Below, one piece after another: positions 1 through 8,196 of a stretch of DNA of 64,000 nucleotides. Position 1 is the first letter of the stretch. Each line of letters opens with the position of its first letter. A program made the position numbers and the translations under genes. This DNA is from an uncultured Persicobacter sp. (GTDB taxonomy: Bacteria; Bacteroidota; Bacteroidia; Cytophagales; Cyclobacteriaceae), in NCBI GenBank assembly GCA_947498325.1, contig CANMKE010000001.1:310001-374000 (forward strand), in the 5' to 3' direction. The notes below the pieces were generated by a model. The model did not search any database and was not told the origin of the DNA. It worked only from the letters and a program-made list of their open reading frames with translations.

Positions 1-421
1 TCTCAATATCATGTATATCCCGCATTCTGGCGAGCTGGTGATTTTCCTTGCGGCCTTTACCGGGGCATGTATTGGCTTTTTGTGGTATAATGCTTTTCCG
101 GCACAGGTATTTATGGGTGATACGGGATCGTTGGCCATTGGAGGAATTATTGCCGTACTGGCCATTGCTATTCGTAAAGAATTTTTGTTGCCGGTGGTAT
201 GTTTCATCTTTATGATTGAAAGCCTTTCGGTCATGATGCAGGTAGGCTATTTCAAATACACAAAACGCAAAACGGGTACTGGGAAACGGATCTTCCTGAT
301 GGCGCCGATCCATCACCACTATCAGAAAAAAGGCATTAAAGAAGCAAAAATTGTGATGCGCTTTTTCATTGTGGCGATCTTGTTTGCACTGATTTCATTA
401 ACCATCTTAAAAGTTCGCTAA
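1..421 (+). CDS. mraY: phospho-N-acetylmuramoyl-pentapeptide transferase, 3' part
   Basis: Membrane enzyme that moves phospho-MurNAc-pentapeptide from UDP onto undecaprenyl phosphate, making lipid I. Only the C-terminal part is in the window; the frame is open from base 2, so an internal ATG at 11 is not the real start. The visible part has the conserved [12 protein letters not shown] segment with its catalytic-region Asp, the [12 protein letters not shown] triple-histidine motif, and a last membrane helix ending in LKVR, as in characterised MraY proteins. The stop is one base before the murD ATG, so the two genes are surely co-transcribed. Identification is secure; the N-terminal half lies upstream of the window. 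Confidence 0.96.
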   Translation, partial: LNIMYIPHSGELVIFLAAFTGACIGFLWYNAFPAQVFMGDTGSLAIGGIIAVLAIAIRKEFLLPVVCFIFMIESLSVMMQVGYFKYTKRKTGTGKRIFLMAPIHHHYQKKGIKEAKIVMRFFIVAILFALISLTILKVR

Positions 422-422
422 C

Positions 423-1757
423 ATGAAAAAGTTAGTTGTTTTAGGAGGCGGAGAAAGCGGTGTTGGGGCGGCATTGCTCGGGAAAGCGAAAGGTTATGAA
501 GTGTTCCTTTCTGACCTTTCAAAAATTACACAGGAGCGCAAAGATACCCTGACTGCTGCGGGTGTGATCTATGAGGAGGCACAACATTCCGAAGCGAAAA
601 TTTTGGCGGCGGATGTAGTGGTGAAAAGCCCCGGAATTCCTGATACTGCGCCACTGATTCAGCAATTGGTGGCCAAAGAAATTCAGGTGATCAGTGAGCT
701 TGAATTTGCTTTTCAGTTTACCAAAGCGCGGTTTTTGGCGATCACTGGAACCAATGGAAAAACCACCACCACCATGCTGACCTATCACCTGTTGAAATCT
801 GCAGGATATAAAGTTGGTTTGGCGGGCAATGTGGGTTACTCCCTGGCGCAGCAGGTTATTGCTGATGAATTTGACTGGTATGTCCTGGAGGTGAGTAGCT
901 TTCAGCTCGACGGCATGTACAGGTTCAAGGCCGATGCCGCCGTGATTACCAATATTACGCCCGATCATCTTGATCGCTATGATCATAAGATGGAAAATTA
1001 TATCGCTTCCAAAATGCGTATTGCTCAGAACATGACGGTGGATCATCCGCTGATAGTGCTCAAGGAAGACGAAGCCATTGCCGAGGGGTTGCAAAAAGGC
1101 AAAGTGGAAGCCAACCTGAAAACCTTCAGCCTGTCATCGAGAAGTGCTTCGGCTTTTGTGGAAACAGACCGGATGGTAATTCCTTCAGCAAATTTTGAAT
1201 TTGAACTTGACGAACTGACCATTCAGGGGCCTCATAATGTGCAGAATGCGATGGCAGCAGTATTGTTGGCGCAGCACGCAGGATTGAACAAAAGTGAGAT
1301 CAGACAAGGCCTGAAGTCTTTTGTTGCGGTGGCTCATCGCCTGGAGTTTGTGGCCAATATCAATGGAGTAGCGTATTACAATGACTCCAAAGCGACCAAT
1401 GTTGATGCTGTAAAGTATGCATTGGACAGCTTTAAACAACCGATCGTCTGGGTAGCCGGAGGAAAGGATAAAGGTAATGATTATCAGTTGATTGCTTCTC
1501 TGGTAGAGCAGCATGTAAAGGCTTTGGTTTGCCTTGGAGCAGACAATCAGCCTTTGCTGGATTTCTTTTCAGATAAATTACCTGTTTTCGATACAAATAA
1601 TCTTGAAGATTGTATATTGAAAGTTCAGCAATTGGCTGATAATGGGGATGTTGTGTTGCTTTCGCCTGCCTGTGCAAGCTTCGATTTATTCGACAACTAT
1701 GAGCATCGTGGCGATTGTTTTCGTCAGGCTGTTTTGGCCATGGAAAATAAAGTATGA
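423..1757 (+). CDS. murD: UDP-N-acetylmuramoylalanine--D-glutamate ligase
   Basis: Cytoplasmic Mur ligase that adds D-glutamate to UDP-MurNAc-L-Ala using ATP. The 444-residue length is normal. A Rossmann-like N-terminal UDP-binding domain starts with LGGGESGVG (residues 7-15); the ATP-binding P-loop GTNGKTTTT is at 109-117; the central domain has NITPDHLDRY, and YNDSKATNVDA starts the C-terminal ligase domain. The ATG starts one base after the mraY stop, so no room is left for another start. It sits in the canonical mraY-murD-ftsW-murG-murC order. Confidence 0.97.
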   Translation: MKKLVVLGGGESGVGAALLGKAKGYEVFLSDLSKITQERKDTLTAAGVIYEEAQHSEAKILAADVVVKSPGIPDTAPLIQQLVAKEIQVISELEFAFQFTKARFLAITGTNGKTTTTMLTYHLLKSAGYKVGLAGNVGYSLAQQVIADEFDWYVLEVSSFQLDGMYRFKADAAVITNITPDHLDRYDHKMENYIASKMRIAQNMTVDHPLIVLKEDEAIAEGLQKGKVEANLKTFSLSSRSASAFVETDRMVIPSANFEFELDELTIQGPHNVQNAMAAVLLAQHAGLNKSEIRQGLKSFVAVAHRLEFVANINGVAYYNDSKATNVDAVKYALDSFKQPIVWVAGGKDKGNDYQLIASLVEQHVKALVCLGADNQPLLDFFSDKLPVFDTNNLEDCILKVQQLADNGDVVLLSPACASFDLFDNYEHRGDCFRQAVLAMENKV

Positions 1758-1779
1758 ACTATTCAAAATATTGATATAG

Positions 1780-3015
1780 ATGAAGTTACTGAAGAGGATT
1801 AGTTCGAAATTACTCTATTACGAAAACTGGAGAATCAGCGGCGACCCATATATTTTGGGTTGTGTGCTGTTTTGGACTTTTGTAAGTATCCTTTCTGTGT
1901 ATAGTGCTACTGGTACCCTTGCCTTCAAGAAAATGCATGGCAATACAGAGCACTACCTTTATTCCCACGGACTGAAATTTATTTTCGGATTGGGGGCCAT
2001 GTATATCTTTCATCGTTTTGATTATCGCTGGTTTAGGAAAGTCAATGGCCTGCTCTATATTTTCTCTATTGCCTTTCTGATTTTAGGGCAAGTGATCGGT
2101 TCTTCACTGAATGAGGCCAAACGTTGGGTCAGTATTTTTGGGGTAACCGTCCAACCTGCCGATTTTGCCAAACTGGCATTGCTGATCTTCCTTTCTGCCA
2201 TGCTGGCCCGCCATCAGAATCAGGCAGAAAGCAAAGGCAGCTGGCCGTTTACAATTAAGTTTTTGATCTTCTCCCTGATCCCTGTGGGGCTTATTGGACT
2301 CTCGGATATTTCTACCGCCATGATGGTATTGATGACTGTCGGGGTGATGATGATTGTTGGTCGTGTGCCGCTGATGAAACCATTCCTGATTTGTTGTGTG
2401 GTCATTCCGATGGCAGTAACCATCGTTTATGCCTTCGGGTCAAGGGGAAATACGGCCATTAGTCGGGTTGAAAAATACTGGGAGGCTGTACATGACCCAA
2501 CACAGGCGAGCTTTCAGTCGAAAATGGGTTATGTGGCTATTGGTAATGGAGGGGTTACTGGTCTGGGGCCGGGGAACAGTGAGCAGAAAAACTTCCTGCC
2601 GCACCCTTACTCCGACTTCATTTTTGCCATCATCATCGAGGAATATGGGCTCTTTGGCGCCTTCCTCGTTATTGCAGTTTACCTGCTTTTTCTGTGGCGA
2701 TGTTTTGCGCAGATAACCTATACCCAACAGCCCTTTGGCGGCTTATTGTCGGCGGGCATTGGGTTCAGTATTGTTTTTCAGGCCTTCCTGAATATGGGGG
2801 TAACCGTGGGCTTGTTGCCTGTTACCGGTTTACCTTTGCCTATGATTAGTATGGGGGGATCTTCTCTATTATTTATTGGTGCTTCTATAGGAATTGTTTT
2901 GGGTGTAAGCCGCAGTGCTGAAACACCTGACTTTGAAGTTGAAGAAGGTGATACTGAAGAGCAGAAGACTGCACCCGTACGAATGGGTTCAAAAAAATTC
3001 AGCATGAGAACATAA
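1780..3015 (+). CDS. ftsW: SEDS-family septal peptidoglycan glycosyltransferase / lipid II polymerase FtsW
   Basis: Polytopic membrane protein of the SEDS family that polymerises lipid II at the division site together with a class B penicillin-binding protein. It is 411 residues with about ten hydrophobic helices. Family landmarks include RVEKYWEAV, the GLGPGNSEQKNFLPHPYSDFIF segment typical of FtsW/RodA, and the GLPLPMISMGGSSLL stretch near the C-terminus. Position between murD and murG points to FtsW rather than RodA. The cytoplasmic tail (about residues 385-411) is charged. It starts 22 bases after murD and is followed by a strong terminator hairpin, so it may end the first transcript of the cluster. 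Confidence 0.95.
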   Translation: MKLLKRISSKLLYYENWRISGDPYILGCVLFWTFVSILSVYSATGTLAFKKMHGNTEHYLYSHGLKFIFGLGAMYIFHRFDYRWFRKVNGLLYIFSIAFLILGQVIGSSLNEAKRWVSIFGVTVQPADFAKLALLIFLSAMLARHQNQAESKGSWPFTIKFLIFSLIPVGLIGLSDISTAMMVLMTVGVMMIVGRVPLMKPFLICCVVIPMAVTIVYAFGSRGNTAISRVEKYWEAVHDPTQASFQSKMGYVAIGNGGVTGLGPGNSEQKNFLPHPYSDFIFAIIIEEYGLFGAFLVIAVYLLFLWRCFAQITYTQQPFGGLLSAGIGFSIVFQAFLNMGVTVGLLPVTGLPLPMISMGGSSLLFIGASIGIVLGVSRSAETPDFEVEEGDTEEQKTAPVRMGSKKFSMRT

Positions 3016-3051
3016 AGAAAAGTGTATTTTAATTCATCTTTTTCATATAAT

Positions 3052-3084
3052 AAAAAAGGCATCATTCAATGATGCCTTTTTTTT
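3052..3084. terminator. intrinsic terminator between ftsW and murG
   Basis: Stem GGCATCAT (3058-3065) pairs with ATGATGCC (3069-3076) around a 3-base loop. It is flanked by six A and eight T, which also pair, so it could work on either strand. It sits inside the dcw cluster with genes on the same strand on both sides, which is unusual for a cluster normally read through. Confidence 0.85.
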
Positions 3085-3133
3085 GGTATTCCTATTGCAG
3101 TATCGTAATTTGCCATGAAAAAAATTTCTCGAA

Positions 3134-3147
3134 GTTATAATTATAAC
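3134..3147. promoter_or_regulatory. 14-bp perfect palindrome just before murG
   Basis: GTTATAATTATAAC equals its own reverse complement and ends four bases before the murG ATG at 3152. It could be an operator or part of a promoter for murG after the upstream terminator. No protein partner can be named. Its AT-richness makes chance occurrence possible. Confidence 0.35.
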
Positions 3148-3151
3148 CAAA

Positions 3152-4267
3152 ATGAACCAGTCAACTCCCCTTGAACGGGTGATTATTAGCGGAGGTGGTA
3201 CCGGAGGACATATCTACCCAGCTATCGCTATCGCCAACGAGATCAAGAAGCGAAACCCCAAGGTGTCTATTCTGTTTGTAGGCGCGCAAGGCCGTATGGA
3301 GATGACCAAAGTTCCCGAGGCCGGTTACAAAATCGAAGGGCTCTGGATCAGTGGTATTCAGCGCAAGCTGACTTTGGATAATTTGGCCTTTCCTTTCAAG
3401 CTCATCAGTTCCATGATGAAAGCTAAACGCATTATTAAAGATTTTAAGCCGCAGGTAGCCATTGGTGTTGGCGGGTATGCTTCAGGACCATTGTTGAAAA
3501 TGGCCACCCGAATGAATATCCCTACACTGATACAGGAGCAGAATGCTTTTGCGGGCCTGACGAACAAATGGCTCGCCGATAAAGTGGATGCCGTTTGTGT
3601 AGCAACGCCCAATATGGAGCGCTTTTTTCCGAAAGAGAAGATCGTGATTACGGGTAATCCGGTGCGTTCTGATATTATCGGGGCAGAAAGTAAGCGTGAA
3701 GCGGGACTTGCACATTTCGGACTCTCTGCTACAAAGCCGGTATTGTTGATTTTGGGCGGATCCCTTGGGGCGCGGACGATCAACGAGACCATGCTGCAGG
3801 ATGTGAATAAATATCAGCAGGCAGGGGTTCAGGTGTTATGGCAAATCGGTAAATTTTATTTCAGCAACATACAGGCGCAACTTTCCCAAATGGATACAGC
3901 GGGGATTCACCCCCATGAATTTATCCGTGAAATGGATTTGGCTTATGCATCTGCAGATGTGGTGATTTCCCGCGCCGGAGCACTTTCTGTTTCTGAATTG
4001 TGCCTGGTGGGCAAGCCGACTGTCTTTGTGCCGTCACCGAATGTTTCTGAGGATCATCAGACACAGAATGCCTTGCAGTTGGTGAATGTAAATGCCGCAC
4101 TGATGGTCAAAGATGTGGAGGCCAAGCAATCGCTGGCGACTGTTACCCTCGACCTTCTTGCCGATGCTGCAAAACAGCAGGCACTTGGCACGGCCATAAA
4201 GGCGCAGGGCAGGCCTTCTGCTACGGCTGACATTGTTGATCAGGTTGAACGCATTATAGAATCATAG
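3152..4267 (+). CDS. murG: UDP-N-acetylglucosamine--N-acetylmuramyl-(pentapeptide) pyrophosphoryl-undecaprenol GlcNAc transferase
   Basis: Peripheral membrane GT28 glycosyltransferase that converts lipid I to lipid II by adding GlcNAc. The 371-residue protein has the N-terminal glycine loop GGGTGGH (residues 14-20), the GVGGYASGP segment that contacts lipid I, ITGNPVR, the second-domain loop GGSLGARTIN, and the donor-binding ISRAGALSVSEL motif. Its stop codon is immediately followed by the murC ATG with no gap, so murG and murC are translationally close. Transcription may start anew after the terminator at 3052-3084. Confidence 0.97.
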   Translation: MNQSTPLERVIISGGGTGGHIYPAIAIANEIKKRNPKVSILFVGAQGRMEMTKVPEAGYKIEGLWISGIQRKLTLDNLAFPFKLISSMMKAKRIIKDFKPQVAIGVGGYASGPLLKMATRMNIPTLIQEQNAFAGLTNKWLADKVDAVCVATPNMERFFPKEKIVITGNPVRSDIIGAESKREAGLAHFGLSATKPVLLILGGSLGARTINETMLQDVNKYQQAGVQVLWQIGKFYFSNIQAQLSQMDTAGIHPHEFIREMDLAYASADVVISRAGALSVSELCLVGKPTVFVPSPNVSEDHQTQNALQLVNVNAALMVKDVEAKQSLATVTLDLLADAAKQQALGTAIKAQGRPSATADIVDQVERIIES

Positions 4268-5659
4268 ATGAAAACGAATAAATTCGGTACCGTTTACTTT
4301 ATTGGAATTGGAGGGATCGGTATGAGTGCGCTCGCTCGTTACTATCAGCATCAGGGGGCACAGGTGTCCGGTTATGACAAGACCCAAAGCCCACTGACTT
4401 TGCAAATGGAAGCAGAGGGGATGCGGATTCATTATGCAGAAGATGTCGAACAGATTCCTGCAGCAGTAAAGGCAAAGCAGGAGGGCAGCCTTGTGATTTA
4501 TACCCCAGCTATTCCTGCCGATCACCAAGAGCTGGTTTATTTGCAGCAGCAGGGGCATCGCCTTTATAAAAGGTCTGAGGTGCTGGGCTTAATTACGCAG
4601 CAGTTACATACGATAGGCGTTGCCGGTACACACGGGAAAACATCTACTTCCACGATGTTGGCACACCTTCTGACAGACGCCAAAGTGGACACCGCCGCTT
4701 TTTTGGGTGGGATCAGTGTCAATTATCAGTCTAATTTGTTATTGCCTGAAGGCACCGATGAGGTGAAGTGTGTGGTGGAAGCCGATGAGTTTGATCGCTC
4801 CTTTCACCGACTGTTTCCCGATGAGGCCATTATTACTTCCGCAGGTGCCGATCACCTGGATATCTACGGAACACATGAGGCACTTTTGGAGGCTTTCAGC
4901 ATATATATTGACCGCCTTCCAGAAAATGGGCGACTGGTCATTCATGAGTCGATCCGTTCGCTCGCAGATCACCGTCCGGATTTAAAGGTGATTGACTATA
5001 GTCTTGATCGCGGGGCGGTGCATGCCCAGAATGTACATGTGGCCAATGGTTGTTTTGTGTTTGATTATGTTGCTGACGATCTTCGAATAGCGGGGCTCAT
5101 CCTCAAGGTGGCCGGTTTTCATAATGTTGAAAATATGTTGGCGGCCATCACGATTGCCTTGCAAAATGGCGTTACTCCCGATCAGGTGAAACATGGTGTG
5201 GAAAGTTTCAGTGGGGTCAAGCGTCGTTTCGAATATATTGTACAGCAAGAGCAAGCGGTATATATCGACGATTACGCCCATCATCCGGAAGAAATCGAGG
5301 CTGCGATCAGGTCGGTGCGGGCATTGTTCCCCGAACGACCACTGACGGTTTTGTTTCAGCCCCATCTTTTTTCCCGAACAAAGGATTTTATGGCGGAATT
5401 TGCCGAGGCGCTGTCGAAAGCAGACAAAGTTTACCTCTTGGACATCTACCCGGCAAGGGAGCAACCGATAGAAGGGGTGACTTCAGCGGCTATAAAAAAA
5501 ATGATGAAAAATTGTGATTGTGCAATTCTGAAAAAGGCGGATTGTGTGCCACAAATTATCTTGGATCAGCCCAGCCTGTTAATGTCCCTCGGAGCGGGAG
5601 ATATCGATCGTTTGGTTCTGCCAATCAAAGCGATTTTTGAAAATGAATTGGCTAAGTAG
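4268..5659 (+). CDS. murC: UDP-N-acetylmuramate--L-alanine ligase
   Basis: First Mur ligase of the cytoplasmic pathway; it joins L-alanine to UDP-MurNAc with ATP. The 463-residue protein shows the dinucleotide-like GIGGIGMS loop (13-20), the P-loop GTHGKTSTS (120-128), a central-domain EADEFDRSF acidic motif, and DDYAHHPEEI, a MurC hallmark, in the C-terminal region. It directly abuts murG. A hairpin with a T-run follows it (5686-5744), so the murG-murC transcript may end here, ahead of ftsQ. Confidence 0.97.
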   Translation: MKTNKFGTVYFIGIGGIGMSALARYYQHQGAQVSGYDKTQSPLTLQMEAEGMRIHYAEDVEQIPAAVKAKQEGSLVIYTPAIPADHQELVYLQQQGHRLYKRSEVLGLITQQLHTIGVAGTHGKTSTSTMLAHLLTDAKVDTAAFLGGISVNYQSNLLLPEGTDEVKCVVEADEFDRSFHRLFPDEAIITSAGADHLDIYGTHEALLEAFSIYIDRLPENGRLVIHESIRSLADHRPDLKVIDYSLDRGAVHAQNVHVANGCFVFDYVADDLRIAGLILKVAGFHNVENMLAAITIALQNGVTPDQVKHGVESFSGVKRRFEYIVQQEQAVYIDDYAHHPEEIEAAIRSVRALFPERPLTVLFQPHLFSRTKDFMAEFAEALSKADKVYLLDIYPAREQPIEGVTSAAIKKMMKNCDCAILKKADCVPQIILDQPSLLMSLGAGDIDRLVLPIKAIFENELAK

Positions 5660-5685
5660 TTGATTTGTTAAGGGTTATAATAATG

Positions 5686-5744
5686 AAGAGGCACTGCCTT
5701 CGATTTTTTTTATCCGAATAATAAATGAACAGTTCCTCTTTTTT
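5686..5744 (+). terminator. possible compound terminator between murC and ftsQ
   Basis: AAGAGG at 5686-5691 pairs with CCTCTT at 5735-5740, with a further ACTG/CAGT pairing inside after one mismatch. The 33-base loop holds a small TTCG/CGAA stem, and six T follow. The base stem is shorter and the loop longer than in a classic terminator. The rest of the 5660-5829 gap is AT-rich and shows no gene. Confidence 0.45.
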
Positions 5745-5829
5745 AAAAATCGTCTTATATTTTGATGTAGAAGGGTTTTTAGGGCGCTTTGCAGTATATT
5801 TTAAGATTAACATACGGAGAATTTAATAC

Positions 5830-6594
5830 ATGAGCGGTCGGATAAAATTAAAGCTGATTCCCAAAATAATCCTGTTTGCTGTAGTGGCTGGCCTGGGGTA
5901 TTTTTTGGTAATTGTGCGTCCAAGTGAAAGGCCTGTAAACCATGTGAAAATCAATGTAGATAAATCTTTTGACCAGTTCTTTATCAATGATAAGGAGGTC
6001 GAACGTTTGATGACGGACAAAGGCAGGGAACAGCTTTTGGGGGTGGAAAATGGCAAGGTAAACCTGCGACAGCTGGAGAGCCGAATCAAAGATCATCCTT
6101 TTGTTTCGAAAGCGGATGTCAGTCGGGATTATGATGGTGACCTTTACGTTGATGTGGAACAAAAACGGCTGATGGCGCGATTAATTCGGCCGGTGGCCAA
6201 AGATGCCTACCTGAGTGAACACCGGGAGTTGTTGCCAACTTCTGATAAATTCACGGCAAGGGTCTTATTGATTGATGGCGCTTTTGTCGATAAAATTATC
6301 CTGCAAAATCAGGATACTTTGAAATATCGCAAAGAGCTGCTGGACTTGGTAACCGATATCCATAACGACCGTTTTTTGCGGGCGCAGATTGCTCAGTTGC
6401 ATGTGGATCAGGATTGCCAGATCACGATGTACCCCCAAGTGGGGGGCGAGCGGATCGTCTTCGGGAAACCCGTTTCCATTGACGAAAAGCTCAAAAAATT
6501 GAAAGCCTATTATGATTATGTCATCCCCTCTAAAGGTTGGGGGGTATATGATAAAATCAATTTAAAATATAAAGATCAAATAGTTTGTGAATAA
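5830..6594 (+). CDS. ftsQ: cell division protein FtsQ (DivIB family)
   Basis: Bitopic divisome protein linking early and late division proteins in the periplasm. The 254-residue sequence has a short basic N-terminus, one membrane helix at about residues 10-29, and a POTRA-like domain following it (KSFDQFFINDKEV ... ESRIKDHPFVSKADVSRDYDGDLYVDVEQK). The motif of a beta strand pair with HPFVSKADV is typical of FtsQ POTRA regions. Sequence conservation in this family is low, so the call leans also on position between murC and ftsA. It starts 170 bases after murC and probably begins a separate ftsQ-ftsA-ftsZ unit. Confidence 0.9.
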   Translation: MSGRIKLKLIPKIILFAVVAGLGYFLVIVRPSERPVNHVKINVDKSFDQFFINDKEVERLMTDKGREQLLGVENGKVNLRQLESRIKDHPFVSKADVSRDYDGDLYVDVEQKRLMARLIRPVAKDAYLSEHRELLPTSDKFTARVLLIDGAFVDKIILQNQDTLKYRKELLDLVTDIHNDRFLRAQIAQLHVDQDCQITMYPQVGGERIVFGKPVSIDEKLKKLKAYYDYVIPSKGWGVYDKINLKYKDQIVCE

Positions 6595-6688
6595 TGAATT
6601 ACTTTTATTACTTATAGACAGAATGGTCTTTTTTTGATAATATCAATTGATTACAGAGGTTATTCCTCCTGAAAATAAATTGCGGTAA

Positions 6689-8134
6689 ATGGAAGGTACA
6701 GAGAAAATTGTTGTCGGATTAGATATCGGGACAACAAAGATATGCGCGGTTGTTGGGCGCAAAGATAAAAATGGGAAGCTTGAAGTACTCGGTGTGGGCA
6801 AGGCAATTTCCGACGGTGTAATCCGTGGGATTGTCAGTAATCTTGACCGTACCACTGAAGCCATTGAAAAGGCGATCAGTCAGGCCTCCAAAGAATCCAA
6901 TGTCAATATCTCCAAAGTGAATGTAGGTATTGCAGGGCAACACATCAACAGTAGCTTTCAGCATGGGTCGATTACCCGTGAAAATTCTGAGGAGGTTATT
7001 TCTGTAGAAGATGTAGAAAATCTTCAGAACGATATGCACCGCCTTGTGGTGCAGCCCGGTTGTGAGATTATTCACGCCATGCCACAGGATTATGTGGTAG
7101 ACCATAACGAGTCGGTGAGTGACCCTGTTGGTATGACGGGCATCAAGCTTGAAGGTAACTTCCATATCATTACGGCAAGAACCACCGCAATTAAAAATAT
7201 TGATAAATGTGTTGAGCAAGCAGCACTGACAAGAGGGGAGTTAATCCTTGAACCTTTGGCATCCGCAATGGCCGTTTTGAGTTCAGAGGAGAAGGAAGCA
7301 GGTGTTTGTTTGGTCGATATTGGTGGTGGAACAACGGACATCGCTATATTCCATGATAATATTATCCGACATACCGCAGTCATTCCTTTGGGAGGTAATA
7401 TTATCACTGATGATATCAAACAAGGTTTGCAGGTGATGACCCAGCAAGCAGAGGCACTGAAGACCAAATTTGGTTCGGCCATGCCCGATGAAGCTTCGGA
7501 ATACGAATTGGTGACTATCCCAGGTCTTCGTGAACGGGCAAGCAAGGATATTTCCGTGAAAAACCTCTCAAGTGTGATTGGTTCAAGAATGGAAGAAATC
7601 ATTGAGCTGATCCATCACCATATTCTGGATAGCGGTTGCGCCAAGCAACTTTCCGCAGGAATCGTCATTACAGGCGGTGGGGCTTTGCTTCATAACCTGA
7701 AACCACTGATGGAACTCATGACAGGCCTCGAAGTACGGATCGGATACCCGAACGAGTACCTTGGCAAAAGTGAAACCGAAGAGGTGAAAAGCCCAATCTT
7801 TGCCACCGCAATGGGATTGGTTTTGGCAGGTTTCAGATCCATTGATGAGCGTCAGGATCGATACATCAGAATCCGATCGAAGAAAGCACAGGTGAGTGAA
7901 CCTGCCGTTGTACAGCCTGCCCCTATTGAGCAGGAGCCTGTTCGTCCTGCACCTGTTGCAGCAAGAACAGCAACCACAACGACAACCACCCACCAGGGAG
8001 GGCGAAGAACGACCCGCCCAGTGGCGCAACCACAACCTCAGGCAGCGGCACCGGAGCCAGAGAAAAAGACCAACGTGTTCAATAAGCTGTTCAATCAGGT
8101 GAGAACTTTTTTGGTCGAAGATGAAGAGGTTTAA
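6689..8134 (+). CDS. ftsA: cell division protein FtsA
   Basis: Actin-like ATPase that tethers FtsZ to the inner membrane. The 481-residue protein has phosphate-binding motifs GLDIGTTKICAVVG near the N-terminus, LVDIGGGTTDIAIF in the second half, and GIVITGGGALL near the end of the ATPase core. After about residue 395 there is a Pro/Ala/Thr-rich linker, longer than in E. coli FtsA. The last 23 residues include NVFNKLFNQVRTFLVED, an amphipathic helix expected to bind the membrane. The 94-base gap after ftsQ holds a weak AGAC/GTCT hairpin followed by seven T (6616-6635). Confidence 0.96.
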   Translation: MEGTEKIVVGLDIGTTKICAVVGRKDKNGKLEVLGVGKAISDGVIRGIVSNLDRTTEAIEKAISQASKESNVNISKVNVGIAGQHINSSFQHGSITRENSEEVISVEDVENLQNDMHRLVVQPGCEIIHAMPQDYVVDHNESVSDPVGMTGIKLEGNFHIITARTTAIKNIDKCVEQAALTRGELILEPLASAMAVLSSEEKEAGVCLVDIGGGTTDIAIFHDNIIRHTAVIPLGGNIITDDIKQGLQVMTQQAEALKTKFGSAMPDEASEYELVTIPGLRERASKDISVKNLSSVIGSRMEEIIELIHHHILDSGCAKQLSAGIVITGGGALLHNLKPLMELMTGLEVRIGYPNEYLGKSETEEVKSPIFATAMGLVLAGFRSIDERQDRYIRIRSKKAQVSEPAVVQPAPIEQEPVRPAPVAARTATTTTTTHQGGRRTTRPVAQPQPQAAAPEPEKKTNVFNKLFNQVRTFLVEDEEV

Positions 8135-8196
8135 GCCTTGAGGTTTTTATTATTAGAAAAAAAAGGGCTGTTTTACAGCAATAAAGAGATAGCATA

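Noticed and set aside
7090-7602. 170-codon frame antisense to ftsA
   Set aside because: Covered entirely by the conserved ATPase core of ftsA; no supporting signals.
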